The notes beneath the pieces are model-generated. The model was not told the DNA's origin. It saw only the letters and a list, made by a program, of their open reading frames with translations, and did not search any database. From assembly GCA_040007395.1 (NCBI GenBank), contig JBDTVG010000042.1, forward strand, positions 1 through 58,692: a DNA stretch of 58,692 nucleotides, given 5' to 3'. The translations under genes were made by a program, and so were the position numbers. Source of the DNA: DATGFK01 sp040007395 (GTDB lineage: Bacteria > Chloroflexota > Anaerolineae > Aggregatilineales > UBA2796). Of the stretch, positions 7,838 to 16,902 are shown piece after piece (within the stretch, counting starts at the first letter, position 1; each line of letters opens with the position of its first letter).

Positions 7838-9265
7838 ATGTTAAAAAGGCTGTTTCGTATTTCGATCGCTGTTGGTCTCGTCGTCGCGTTGGTGCTGATC
7901 AGCGCCCCGCGTCAAGTGGTCAGCGCTGCTGCCCCGGTTAATATCCGCATCTTTGTGGGGTTGGGTACAGGCACAGACGATACCCAACAAAAGAGCCAGG
8001 ATGCACTCGCCAAAGAATGGAATGACGCGAACCCAGACATTCAGATCAAGTTCGAGTACAACGACTATAACAGCGCCCGCGATGTCTTGCTGACGCAAAT
8101 TGCGGGTGGTAGTGTCCCCGATATTGTCGGACCAGTCGGCATCGGTGGCATTAATTCGACGGGCAACTTGTGGGCAGACCTAAGCGCCTTCATTGCCAAA
8201 GACAAAGCCGAACTCAAGCTAGATGACTTTGACAAAGAAACGATTGGTCTGTATGCGTTGGGTGGTAAGGAAATTGCTATCCCGCTCGGCATCTACCCCT
8301 CCTTTATGTTTATCAACAAAGACATCTTCGATGCCGCGGGTGTCAAGCTGCCGCCCACCGACTATAACGATGGTAAACCGATGTATGAGGGCAAACTCTG
8401 GGATATGGCGGCAGTCCGCGCCCTTGCGATCAAGCTTACCCAAGACAAGAATGGTAAATTTGCCGACGAACAAGGCTTTGATCCTGCCAATATCGACACT
8501 TATGGATTTTCCGACATTGAGAGCGATATGCGTGGCTTTGCCCAGCTTTTCAGCCCCGGTCACGCAGGAGTCGCCCCCGATGGCAAAACCGCCATTTTTA
8601 ACGACAAAACCTATATCGAAGCGATGCAGTGGCGGCATGACGGCGTTTTCAAGGATCATTTTATGCCAGACACAGCCGCGCAGAAGCCATTGACCAGCGG
8701 TGGCGCAACCAACAGCTTTGCATCCGGCAAGATTGCGATGGACTACAGCCATACATGGACATTGGGCCAGATCACCGATGTGAAGTTCAAGTGGATCGCT
8801 GCTGTTGCGCCGATTGCCCCTAATGGCAAATTGACCGCACGCATCAATGCCGATACCTTCGCTATCCTCGACAAATCCAAGAATAAAGACGCGGCGTGGA
8901 AAGTGCTGAAGTGGCTCACCTCGTCTAGCATTGCCACCAAAGCCTGTGCGGTCTATGGCTGCCTGCCCGCCCGCAGTACCTCGCGTGCCGACTGGGAAAA
9001 GCAAGTTAAGACCGATTTTCCTGACCTCGATCTAAAGGTGGTTTATGGAGCCGTCAAATATCTGGATGTGCCGAACAGTGAAGCGCCTATGCCAAACTAC
9101 AACCAAGCCTACGACCTAACTACTCAATTCTGGCTGTCCCTCGACAGCGATCCGAATATGGATGTGAAGGCCGAGTTGGATAAACTGAATACTCAGGAGC
9201 AAGCGGTATTCGATGGCAAAGTGCCAACGGCAACTCCTGAACCAGCGGCAACGCAGGCTTCCTGA
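7838..9265 (+). CDS. Extracellular sugar-binding protein of an ABC importer
   Basis: The 475-residue protein begins with a Sec signal peptide (LFRISIAVGLVVALVLISA, then a VSAAA cleavage region near residues 28-32). The mature part has the family 1 solute-binding layout: AKEWNDANPDIQIKFEY, GGSVPDIVGP, and IPLGIYPSFMFINKDIF, an internal FASGKIAM segment and a late DAAWKVLKWLT. There is no lipobox cysteine, so membrane anchoring is not visible even though the organism is probably monoderm; the C-terminal TATPEPAATQ tail is linker-like. It is the first gene of the transporter set and delivers an oligosaccharide or amino sugar to the two permeases that follow. Confidence 0.92.
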   Translation: MLKRLFRISIAVGLVVALVLISAPRQVVSAAAPVNIRIFVGLGTGTDDTQQKSQDALAKEWNDANPDIQIKFEYNDYNSARDVLLTQIAGGSVPDIVGPVGIGGINSTGNLWADLSAFIAKDKAELKLDDFDKETIGLYALGGKEIAIPLGIYPSFMFINKDIFDAAGVKLPPTDYNDGKPMYEGKLWDMAAVRALAIKLTQDKNGKFADEQGFDPANIDTYGFSDIESDMRGFAQLFSPGHAGVAPDGKTAIFNDKTYIEAMQWRHDGVFKDHFMPDTAAQKPLTSGGATNSFASGKIAMDYSHTWTLGQITDVKFKWIAAVAPIAPNGKLTARINADTFAILDKSKNKDAAWKVLKWLTSSSIATKACAVYGCLPARSTSRADWEKQVKTDFPDLDLKVVYGAVKYLDVPNSEAPMPNYNQAYDLTTQFWLSLDSDPNMDVKAELDKLNTQEQAVFDGKVPTATPEPAATQAS

Positions 9266-9382
9266 TCGCGGGAATCGAGCGACCAAAGTTACTTTGATCA
9301 CGATGATGTGGAGGATAGCAATCGCTATCCTCCACTCTCCAACTGAACCTGCCTTTGGTGGCTCCTATTGAAAGGGATGACG

Positions 9383-10438
9383 ATGACGACTTTGCAAGCG
9401 GCTGCCAGCCCTTCTACTCGTGGCAAGCAAGGGGTTTCGTTACGCACCATTGAAATTCGCTGGGGAACCCTATTTGTCCTCCCATGGATTATTGGCTTCT
9501 TGCTGTTTACCGCTGGGCCAATGGTGGTGTCGCTGTATCTTTCCTTTACCAACTACAACCTTCTGGAGAATCAAGATCCAGTGTGGGTCGGCGGACAAAA
9601 CTATGCGGATATTCTCAGTTTAGAGATTAAGCCGCTGACCAGCCCAACCCAAGATGCAGGCAAAGTGCTAGATCATGGTTATGGCGAGCTTTCACGGTTC
9701 GGCAACATTGTTATCGGCGCACGCGACCCAGATTTCTGGGTGTCGCTGCGCGTAACGGCTTTGTTTGCCTTCATCGGCTTGCCGCTTGGAATCGTCGTGG
9801 CGCTGGGCTATGCCCTCCTGCTCAATAATAAGGTAGCGGGGATACGCATCTTTCGCACCCTGATCTATTCGCCAGTCATTGTGCCAAGTGTCGTGACGGC
9901 TATCCTTTTCTTGCAGTTGCTTGGCAAAGATCGCGGATGGCTCAATCAGGCGTTGAGTACAGTGGGCATCATCGGGCCAGACTGGCTCAACCGTGCTGAG
10001 TGGGTGATTCCGGGGCTAGTGATTATCGGGCTGTGGACGGCAGGCGGGAGCATGATCATCTATCTGGCAGGATTGCAGAGCATCCCTACTGAGCTATATG
10101 AGGCCGCTTCGATTGACGGCGCAAATGTTTGGGTGCGCTTTCGGCGTGTGACCCTACCACTGCTGACTCCTGTTATCCTGTACGATCTGGTACTAGGACT
10201 AATCGGTACGTTCCAGTATTTTATCATTCCCTACACGCTGACAAACGGACAAGGCACGCCTAACAAAGCCTCGTTCTTTTTTAACATGTATCTCTATAAA
10301 TCGGCCTTCGTGTTTGGCAAGATGGGCTATGCCTCGGCTCTGGCGTGGGTGCTGTTCGTGATCGTGATTACGCTGACCATCATTGTCTTCAGGACTTCGG
10401 GCAGATGGGTGTTCTATACCGGAGGAGGGAAGGTCTGA
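9383..10438 (+). CDS. Sugar ABC transporter permease, MalF/UgpA type
   Basis: Integral membrane subunit of about 351 residues with six predicted membrane segments. The first is near WGTLFVLPWIIGFLLFTAG, and the cytoplasmic EAA loop reads EAASIDGANVWVRFRRV. I choose the ATG at 9383 (MTTLQAAASP) because AAAGGG at 9371-9376 is spaced correctly for it; the frame is open upstream to a TTG at 9368. The segment between the first and second membrane spans is longer than usual. The stop codon overlaps the next start (TGATG), so the two permeases are translated in step and likely heterodimerise. No ATP-binding subunit follows. Confidence 0.93.
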   Translation: MTTLQAAASPSTRGKQGVSLRTIEIRWGTLFVLPWIIGFLLFTAGPMVVSLYLSFTNYNLLENQDPVWVGGQNYADILSLEIKPLTSPTQDAGKVLDHGYGELSRFGNIVIGARDPDFWVSLRVTALFAFIGLPLGIVVALGYALLLNNKVAGIRIFRTLIYSPVIVPSVVTAILFLQLLGKDRGWLNQALSTVGIIGPDWLNRAEWVIPGLVIIGLWTAGGSMIIYLAGLQSIPTELYEAASIDGANVWVRFRRVTLPLLTPVILYDLVLGLIGTFQYFIIPYTLTNGQGTPNKASFFFNMYLYKSAFVFGKMGYASALAWVLFVIVITLTIIVFRTSGRWVFYTGGGKV

Positions 10439-11523
10439 TGGCAACGCGAACGGTTATTGTTCACAATCGTTTTCAGCTTGGCACCTCTGCGTGGAAGTTT
10501 ATCAGCGTAGGTCTCATCATCGCGATCCTGAGTGCAATCTGTATCGTCTACTGCGCTCCCTATGTGTATCTGCTGATGACTTCATTCAAAAGCGCGGGGC
10601 AACTTTCTGAAGCTAACAGCCCATTGCTGCCGAGTGATGCGGTAAACTTCACGTATCAGGGGAAAGATCTGCCATTGTACTATGTGCCGATTCCCGACGC
10701 GACAGGTGGCACGCAAACTCGGACTCTGGCATTGGTGCAGCCACAGCGCGACTCGGCAACATTCCTCGATCCTGAACACCCTGATGCCCCACCGATTACA
10801 TGGTCGGGGCGCATCCGCACCTTGAGCAAAGTCTTTACGCCAAGCTTTCACCCTGAAAATTATCTGACAGCAGCGGCTCAACTTGACCTGCCGCGATTAC
10901 TGCTCAATACGCTCACTGTGTCGATTGTTGGGGCGCTTGGGGCAGTGAGCGCTGCTGCACTGGTTGCTTACGGTTTCACGCGCTTTCGGTTGCCATTTGG
11001 GGAAATCTTATTTCTGTTGGTGATGAGTACTATTGTGCTGCCGCCACAGGTGACGATTATCCCGACGTTTATTCTTTTCCAGCGGTTAGGCTGGACTGGA
11101 ACGTTGATCCCACTTATCCTGCCGCACTTTTTCGGGAATGCCTATAATATCTTCCTGCTGCGACAGTATTTCATGGGGATGCCTGCCGAACTTGACGAAG
11201 CGGCAAAAGTTGATGGCGCTTCCCCGTGGCAAGTTTTCACCAAGATCATTCTGCCGAATTCGCGGCTGGCATTGGCGGCAGTCTTTCTGCTACATTTTCT
11301 ATTCGCGTGGAATGACTTTTACACGCCCTTGATTTTCCTGAGTGGCAATCAAAACAGCTATGTGCTGTCGCTTGGGCTGCAAAAGTTTGTCCAACTGCAC
11401 AGCGGTCAGGCCAACCTACTGACTGGTGCGGCGCTGCTGGCGATGCTGCTGCCGCTGGTATTGTTCTTTATGTCCCAAAAGACCTTCATGCAAGGCATTG
11501 TGCTCACTGGTGTAGAGAAATAG
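10438..11523 (+). CDS. Sugar ABC transporter permease, MalG/UgpE type
   Basis: The 361-residue product starts at ATG 10438 (MATRTVIVHNRF), overlapping the previous stop by one base and preceded by GGAGGAGGG. The EAA motif EAAKVDGASPWQVFTKIILP and terminal TFMQGIVLTGVEK are typical MalG-type features. Between membrane spans 1 and 2 there is an extracytoplasmic insertion of about 110 residues (roughly 50-155), longer than in classical MalG. That could extend the docking surface for the binding protein. It partners the upstream MalF-type permease; energy coupling must come from an ATPase encoded elsewhere, as with MsmX/MsiK systems. Confidence 0.93.
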   Translation: MATRTVIVHNRFQLGTSAWKFISVGLIIAILSAICIVYCAPYVYLLMTSFKSAGQLSEANSPLLPSDAVNFTYQGKDLPLYYVPIPDATGGTQTRTLALVQPQRDSATFLDPEHPDAPPITWSGRIRTLSKVFTPSFHPENYLTAAAQLDLPRLLLNTLTVSIVGALGAVSAAALVAYGFTRFRLPFGEILFLLVMSTIVLPPQVTIIPTFILFQRLGWTGTLIPLILPHFFGNAYNIFLLRQYFMGMPAELDEAAKVDGASPWQVFTKIILPNSRLALAAVFLLHFLFAWNDFYTPLIFLSGNQNSYVLSLGLQKFVQLHSGQANLLTGAALLAMLLPLVLFFMSQKTFMQGIVLTGVEK

Positions 11524-11536
11524 GATTGGATCTCAT

Positions 11537-12781
11537 ATGCTGAATATCACGGTAATCGGTGGCGGAAGTACCTACACGCCTGAACTGGTCGAAGGCTTCA
11601 TCAACTATCATGATGTGCTGCCTGTCCAACGGCTGACGCTGATGGACATTGCGCCGGAACGCTTGGAAGTGGTCGGCGGGCTAGCCCGTCGGATGCTCGA
11701 AAATACTGGCATTGAATTAGTCTTGACCACAGATCGTGATGCGGCGATTGATGGGGCAGACTTCGTGCTGACGCAGTTTCGTGTTGGCGGGATGGCGGCC
11801 CGTGCTGGGGACGAACATCTACCACTTAAGTATGGCGTGATCGGTCAAGAGACAACTGGGCCGGGCGGCTTCGCGAAGGCATTGCGTACCGTGCCACAAG
11901 TTCTTGACATTGCACGGACTATGCAACAGCGTGCGCCGGACGCATTCCTGATCAATTTCACCAATCCGTCGGGGTTGGTAACAGAGGCCGTCTCGCGCCA
12001 TGCGCCGGGGGTTCGTGTGTTGGGGCTATGCAACATCCCGATCCATATGCTGTATGCGGTTGCCGAACATCTAGGCGTTGACACCAAGCGGGTTACACTA
12101 GATTATGTCGGCTTAAACCATCTCAGCTTTGCGCGAACGGTCTTTCTGGACGGCAAAGATGTAACAGATCGTATGATAGACTGGCATGAGGACGACTTCG
12201 ATCCGTCGTGGCTGCGGGCGATCCACATGGTTCCGAATCATTATCTGCAATACTATGTGCATCACAATCGACTTATCGAAGCAACGCTACGCGCCGAAGA
12301 AACTCGCGCCGACTATCTCATGAAAGTGGAAGCGGATCTCTTGCAGATGTACCGCGACCCGGCCTTGCGAACCAAGCCTGATCTTCTCAATGAGCGTGGC
12401 GGGGCGCATTATTCGACAGCAGCGGTATCGCTGATCAAGGCGATTGTCAATAATAGTCACGAAGTCCACATTGTGAACGTCCGCAATGGCGGCTCTCTGC
12501 CCGACCTGCCAGCGGATAGCGTGATAGAAGTCCCGGCAGTGATCGATGCACATGGCGCGATACCGCAATCAATGGGCACTATGCCGCCGCAGATTCGCGG
12601 GTTAATTCAAGCGGTCAAGGCTTACGAAGAACTGACTATTCAGGCGGCGGTGACTGGCAATATCGATACGGCGCGGCTAGCGTTGATGGCTCATCCGCTT
12701 GTTCCCTCGTGGGATGTAGCCTGTGCGCTGCTTGACGATATTCTCAAGACAAACCGCCAGTATTTACCGCAGTTCAACTAA
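11537..12781 (+). CDS. Glycoside hydrolase family 4 (6-phospho-beta-glucosidase/alpha-glycosidase type)
   Basis: The 414-residue enzyme has the GH4 hallmarks. NAD-binding GGGSTYTPEL lies at residues 8-17, followed by QFRVGGMAARAGDE, the IGQETTGPGG block, NFTNPSG, GLCNIP (the Cys is the expected Mn ligand) and GLNHLSF (the His likewise). GH4 enzymes cleave glycosidic bonds by an NAD- and Mn-dependent oxidation-elimination-addition route and often act on 6-phosphorylated disaccharides. The kinase encoded directly downstream could supply such a phosphorylated substrate. ATG 11537 follows AGGATTGGA. Exact sugar and anomer specificity cannot be read from the sequence. Confidence 0.93.
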   Translation: MLNITVIGGGSTYTPELVEGFINYHDVLPVQRLTLMDIAPERLEVVGGLARRMLENTGIELVLTTDRDAAIDGADFVLTQFRVGGMAARAGDEHLPLKYGVIGQETTGPGGFAKALRTVPQVLDIARTMQQRAPDAFLINFTNPSGLVTEAVSRHAPGVRVLGLCNIPIHMLYAVAEHLGVDTKRVTLDYVGLNHLSFARTVFLDGKDVTDRMIDWHEDDFDPSWLRAIHMVPNHYLQYYVHHNRLIEATLRAEETRADYLMKVEADLLQMYRDPALRTKPDLLNERGGAHYSTAAVSLIKAIVNNSHEVHIVNVRNGGSLPDLPADSVIEVPAVIDAHGAIPQSMGTMPPQIRGLIQAVKAYEELTIQAAVTGNIDTARLALMAHPLVPSWDVACALLDDILKTNRQYLPQFN

Positions 12782-12791
12782 GAGGGCTTTG

Positions 12792-13772
12792 ATGATTTTT
12801 CTGGGCGTAGACGGTGGCGGAACCAAGACCCACGCTTTAGCAGTCAACGAACGAGGGGAGATCATTGGCACTGGGATCGCGGGGCGATCCAACTATCATA
12901 TAACAAGCTTGGAGCAAGCGGTCAGCGTTATCGCTGATGCAGCCCAGCAGGCGCTTGGTACGGCTCACGCCGACCACGCCGTGTATTGTTTGGCTGGCTG
13001 CGATACAGACATTGACGAAGTTCGCTTGCGGCAGGCGGTTACGCCCTTTGGGTTGGCGAAAGAGTTCACCTTCTATAACGACTCGTTTGCAGGGTTACGG
13101 GCGGGTTCACGGCATCCCTATGGGGTAGCGGTCAACTGCGGCACAGGGTTTAACGCCTGCGGGATCGCCCCCGATGGTCGCCGTGCCAAATTGCGATCCC
13201 TCGGCCCGATCACTGGCGATTGGGGTGGCGGTCATGACTTGGGTCAGGCAGTCTTTGCCGCCACTTTCCGTGCTGAAGAAGGTCGGGGTGAGCCAACCCT
13301 ACTCTCGCAACTACTGCTAACCGCGCTGGCAATGCCCGATCTGGACACGTTGACGTATGAGTTGGTCGATGACAAAATTTCAGTAGCCCGCATTGGTGCT
13401 TTGGCGCGACTGGCGTTCGAAGCCGCTGAACAGGGCGATCTCGTGGCGCGATCAATTTTGCTACATCAAGCTGACGAGATCGTCATTTCAGCGATGGCGA
13501 TGCTGCGCCGCCTAGAGATGCTGACGCTAGAAGTCGATGTCATTCTATCTGGTGGGGTCTTCAAAAATAGCAGTGCGCTGCTGATCGAAATGGTCATTGC
13601 CCAGATGGCTCAACAGTGTCCGACTGCTCACGTTATTCGTCTGGAGATTCCACCAGTCGTGGGATCTCTGCTGTTAGCCTTTGATGCCGGGGGCATCGTT
13701 GCGCCGTCGCTCAATTTTGACAAAAGCCAGTACGCTGTGTCATCGGATCTCCCGATGGACACAGCGATTTAG
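12792..13772 (+). CDS. BadF/BadG-family sugar kinase (N-acetylglucosamine kinase-like)
   Basis: The 326-residue ASKHA-fold protein opens with the phosphate-1 motif FLGVDGGGTKTHALAV. It continues with CGTGFNACGI, GDWGGGHDLG and a late adenosine motif VILSGGVFKN. These match the BadF/BadG/BcrA/BcrD family, whose operonic members near sugar importers phosphorylate amino sugars or glycosides. I choose ATG 12792 because AGAGGG lies just before it; the open frame extends upstream into the GH4 gene. It is the last gene of the LacI-controlled set and ends at the palindrome separating it from a convergent gene. Confidence 0.88.
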   Translation: MIFLGVDGGGTKTHALAVNERGEIIGTGIAGRSNYHITSLEQAVSVIADAAQQALGTAHADHAVYCLAGCDTDIDEVRLRQAVTPFGLAKEFTFYNDSFAGLRAGSRHPYGVAVNCGTGFNACGIAPDGRRAKLRSLGPITGDWGGGHDLGQAVFAATFRAEEGRGEPTLLSQLLLTALAMPDLDTLTYELVDDKISVARIGALARLAFEAAEQGDLVARSILLHQADEIVISAMAMLRRLEMLTLEVDVILSGGVFKNSSALLIEMVIAQMAQQCPTAHVIRLEIPPVVGSLLLAFDAGGIVAPSLNFDKSQYAVSSDLPMDTAI

Positions 13773-13779
13773 CATAGAC

Positions 13780-13801
13780 TCGCTGCTCAATTGAGCAGCG
13801 A
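13780..13801. terminator. Perfect 22-bp palindrome between convergent genes
   Basis: TCGCTGCTCAA (13780-13790) followed immediately by its exact reverse complement TTGAGCAGCGA (13791-13801). It lies just after the kinase stop and contains the last codons and stop of the convergent membrane-protein gene. No T-run follows on either strand, so a bidirectional intrinsic terminator is likely but not proven; a protein-binding site is the alternative. Confidence 0.55.
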
Positions 13802-15643
13802 TATACACTGTGTCTCTGATGCTCCTACACAAGCCGCTGTAACCCCATTTACCGTATCAATCGTGATAAACATGGTGCTAGAGTCCGAAAGTGCATACCG
13901 AAGCTTCAATAAATCTCGGTCTGAGCGGCGGGCAGCATATTCATTGTTGGATGCACTTGAGTAACTCGGCAGGCCAGCTTGGCGCAGAACTTCACGATAG
14001 CTCAATCCTGCCTTCAAAAACTTGAAATCGTCTAGGGTGTGAAGATAGCCGCGATTATCATGCAGGAGATTGTCCTGCACCGTGAGGATTGCTGCGCTTG
14101 CGTTGCGGCGACCTACATTGTAGCCACGCCAATCACGGTTATCTCCATATGACAGACGGTTTTGCCGATTCCCCAACTCCAAGCGTACCAGATCGCGCAG
14201 CCCTTTTTCAGGTGCATCTACCAACGTGACCATTGCCGGGATCGCTTCATCGGACAGCGAAACGAGATAGCTTGGATCGACATCGTGCCGTTCAATCATC
14301 TCACGGGCGATGAATGCATCAGGGTTGATGATATCCAGCGTCGCGACAAAGCCCAACGCCGCAATCAGGGTTGTTAATCCAAAAACGTTGATCATGTGCG
14401 GTTGCCAATACAGTGAGGTCGCGAAACTCGCGAATAGCACCCCCAACCAAACAATAAACACGTAGATCGTCAGGCGCAGGGTCGTAAACCCATACGCCTC
14501 TTCGTAGAGTCGCAGCCGCTGGAATGCCGAAACAAGGATTACGCCTGTCAAAACAATCATCACGGTTAGCAGTAGGCGCAAAACCTGTAACTGCCGTTTG
14601 CTCTTGCGGATCGCGATCACGTTCAGCGTGTAGGCCAAGCCCAACGTTAGCACGGCAACGATCACCAGTTCCGCAAATCCCCGGTGGACATAATCAGCAT
14701 AGTTGAATTTGCCGATCTCGATGTTGCGGACTCCGCCGAACAGATAGACAAATTGAACCGCTACGAAGGCCGCAAAGACGGAACATACACCCCCCAGCAG
14801 CATGGTCGATTCGGTGAAGCCCAGACTGAAAATCGGCGCGGTCTGGGTTTCGGTCTCGACTGCCAAAATGGGTGGATCGAGGGGTCGAGGCGCACGTTTG
14901 CTCTTGCGATCCAGCACTGCAAAACTCAGCCCGCCGATAGCAGTCCAGCCGAGGACTCCAGCTACTACAGACTGTGAAACTATGCTGTCTACATTGTGGA
15001 AGGTGAAAATGTTAAGAATGCGGCTCACCAAATCCCCGAAGACTGCATCGGCGCTGCTCAACAGCAAGGCAAATATCACAACAACAGGGATCGTAATGAT
15101 CAACCCTCGCACAAATGGCATGATGGTAGGCCAACCGCTGCGGCGTGCAGTGAGCCATTTGACCGCTTTGATTAGTTCGCCAAAGGGCTGTATCCAGACC
15201 ATCCCGCCGCTAACCGTTGCATTGAGTATCCCTTCGAGCAGGTTTTGGCGCACCACGCTGCCATTGGCAAAATGATAGACCAGCAGCAGCGCAGCAAAGA
15301 TCGCCGCCGCCAAGTTGAGCATTCCCAACGTGTCGTCAGCACGAATCGCCAACATCACCGAAAAGAACAGTACGGCGACCAGTAGAATCCAGTTTTGTCG
15401 CGCAAACGGAGTTTTGTGCATCCGCGCTGAGATCAGCAGCGCTCCGAGCAGCAGAAAGACATACAGTACAAAGCCCAAAGCGGGATCATACCCATAGGTT
15501 AAGACGGTTCCGACAATACCGAGGCCAACGCCTACCCCGACAGTACGCGCTGCCGTACCGTTGGCAACCTCTACTTCGGCGGCGGCTGGTTTAGAGAGCG
15601 TAGTTGTAGTTTCCGGTAACACCATAGGATAAACCCTCATCAT
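13787..15643 (-). CDS. Polytopic membrane protein of the DUF4173/DUF4153 type
   Basis: The 618-residue protein has about ten to twelve hydrophobic spans between residues 35 and 440, including LGFVLYVFLLLGALLIS and IITIPVVVIFALLLSSADAV. The SADAVFGDLVSRIL motif after a span and the later LTLYVF-like span followed by a large soluble C-terminal domain (about 445-618) match DUF4173-type proteins. The C-terminal part contains many Arg/Asn and a region DRDWRGYN-like (NRDWRGYNVGRR). Function of the family is unknown. It is convergent with the sugar kinase, its last codons lying in the 22-bp palindrome. The start may be either of two adjacent ATGs at 15643/15640. Confidence 0.75.
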   Translation of the reverse strand: MMRVYPMVLPETTTTLSKPAAAEVEVANGTAARTVGVGVGLGIVGTVLTYGYDPALGFVLYVFLLLGALLISARMHKTPFARQNWILLVAVLFFSVMLAIRADDTLGMLNLAAAIFAALLLVYHFANGSVVRQNLLEGILNATVSGGMVWIQPFGELIKAVKWLTARRSGWPTIMPFVRGLIITIPVVVIFALLLSSADAVFGDLVSRILNIFTFHNVDSIVSQSVVAGVLGWTAIGGLSFAVLDRKSKRAPRPLDPPILAVETETQTAPIFSLGFTESTMLLGGVCSVFAAFVAVQFVYLFGGVRNIEIGKFNYADYVHRGFAELVIVAVLTLGLAYTLNVIAIRKSKRQLQVLRLLLTVMIVLTGVILVSAFQRLRLYEEAYGFTTLRLTIYVFIVWLGVLFASFATSLYWQPHMINVFGLTTLIAALGFVATLDIINPDAFIAREMIERHDVDPSYLVSLSDEAIPAMVTLVDAPEKGLRDLVRLELGNRQNRLSYGDNRDWRGYNVGRRNASAAILTVQDNLLHDNRGYLHTLDDFKFLKAGLSYREVLRQAGLPSYSSASNNEYAARRSDRDLLKLRYALSDSSTMFITIDTVNGVTAACVGASETQCISLLN

Positions 15644-15775
15644 TGCACAATTCCAGAAAGTTCATTCTACGGGAAATTTTTAAACGGTGCATGACTCTGA
15701 CGAACGCTTTTGACGCACCTGAGTGCTTGACAGTACCCTAAACCGATATTTTTTATCGAAAGAATCGGGGAAGCA

Positions 15776-15803
15776 TTGGCCTTGCAAAGGCGAATCGTAT
15801 TAT
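15776..15803 (+). promoter_or_regulatory. Possible sigma70-type promoter
   Basis: TTGGCC (15776-15781), spacer 16, TATTAT (15798-15803). It would place transcription start near 15810, downstream of the GTG at 15805, which supports ATG 15865 as the start of the following gene. A separate TTGACA lies at 15727-15732 but without a good -10. Weak evidence. Confidence 0.35.
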
Positions 15804-15864
15804 AGTGGTGACTGTTAAGTTGACCTCATATCAGACATACAATGCAGTCAGGAATATATCAGTC

Positions 15865-16533
15865 ATGAAAAAGGCAAGTGGACTCAGAAATGCTGTCTTG
15901 TTGGTTATCTTTGTAGGTTTCGTCATTGTGGCGTGCTTCTTGTTGATTATGGGGGCAAATTATTTCGCAGGCTACGTCGTGAGGGGAACACGACCAATCC
16001 CCGCCGATGCTGCGAAGTTCGATCCCATCACGACTTATCCACAGATTGTTGAGTTTGCTGGCACTGGAACACCGCTGAAACTGCTTCAAATCGAGATGAA
16101 GTTCGTGAAAGCAGATGGAACACTCGACCTGACGGGAGGCTATGGCGCGGAGGTGAATTACGATTTTGCGCATGTGCTAGATGATTCGCCGACAAACTCG
16201 GCTCCGCTGGGCGCGGGTGGTGGCACCTCTACAGGGCCTTACGCCGAACGCATCAATGTGAGAGTTTCACAACCGGGTATGAAAGGCGGCAGCACAGACC
16301 AATATTATGATTTTGGCCTGTACCGCATTACTGTTCCCGCTGCACCGCTGACGCGAACGATTGTGGACGTACCAAGTTGTAATCTGAAAGCGCTATGGGA
16401 TGCTGCTATCAAACAGGACGCACCCGCCAATGCCGTCGCGACCATCCGCTATAACAGCAGCGGCTATTCGTTTTCCATTAAAGATACTTCAATCTCATTG
16501 CAGTTTGATGCGAATTGTCAGTTGAAGAAGTAG
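15865..16533 (+). CDS. Membrane-anchored protein of unknown function
   Basis: Translation probably starts at ATG 15865 (MKKASGLRNAV), with CAGGAA about ten bases before; an in-frame GTG at 15805 would add 20 residues. The 222-residue product has one N-terminal membrane segment (AVLLVIFVGFVIVACFLLIM) followed by an extracytoplasmic domain of about 185 residues rich in beta-type sequence. That domain carries two cysteines late (SCNLKALWDAA and DANCQLKK) that could pair. I do not recognise the domain. The 3' end overlaps the antitoxin-like gene on the other strand by 56 bp. Confidence 0.65.
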   Translation: MKKASGLRNAVLLVIFVGFVIVACFLLIMGANYFAGYVVRGTRPIPADAAKFDPITTYPQIVEFAGTGTPLKLLQIEMKFVKADGTLDLTGGYGAEVNYDFAHVLDDSPTNSAPLGAGGGTSTGPYAERINVRVSQPGMKGGSTDQYYDFGLYRITVPAAPLTRTIVDVPSCNLKALWDAAIKQDAPANAVATIRYNSSGYSFSIKDTSISLQFDANCQLKK

Positions 16534-16768
16534 GATCGAATGGTTCGGTTTGTTCGTCACGGTAATCGGCTAGAGCTTCATCAATCAGTGCCTCAAATGC
16601 AGAAATGGGTGTCGCTGCAAACTGGGCATCCCATAATGCTTCATCTTGTCCTTCAGCGTTATCGGCATAGGCAATCACAATGTCCACCTCGCCTGATGGC
16701 AACGCAGTCTGTGTATGCAACACAATCTTGCCATCTTCGCCAATATGCCCTTTGAGTTCAATAATCAT
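16478..16768 (-). CDS. Antitoxin-like protein, orphan
   Basis: The 96-residue product starts MIIELKGHIGEDGKIVLHTQ and continues LPSGEVDIVIAYAD, then a helical stretch DEALWDAQFAATPISAFEAL with an acidic tail. This beta-hairpin plus helix layout matches a small antitoxin type frequent in Chloroflexota and cyanobacteria, normally followed by a RelE/HigB-like toxin. Here the downstream side (below 16478) is occupied by the opposite-strand membrane-anchored gene, which it overlaps, and no toxin frame is present. The terminal 15 or so residues (SSTDNSHQTAMRLKYL) lie in the overlap and look unlike the family, so the gene may have been cut and extended. Confidence 0.6.
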   Translation of the reverse strand: MIIELKGHIGEDGKIVLHTQTALPSGEVDIVIAYADNAEGQDEALWDAQFAATPISAFEALIDEALADYRDEQTEPFDPTSSTDNSHQTAMRLKYL

Positions 16769-16902
16769 GGCTTACCTCCCTACGGCAGATTACGCTAATT
16801 GTAAGCTAAATCTACTGAATCTGGTGAGCATTAGCAGTTTATCGTACCTCGATTCGGTTCGCATTTCCCTCAACTTATTTGTAATCGCAGTTGCATTTGG
16901 GA

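Noticed and set aside
8219..9004. 261-residue minus-strand frame inside the solute-binding protein gene
   Set aside because: Antisense shadow of a confidently assigned gene, with no recognisable domain.
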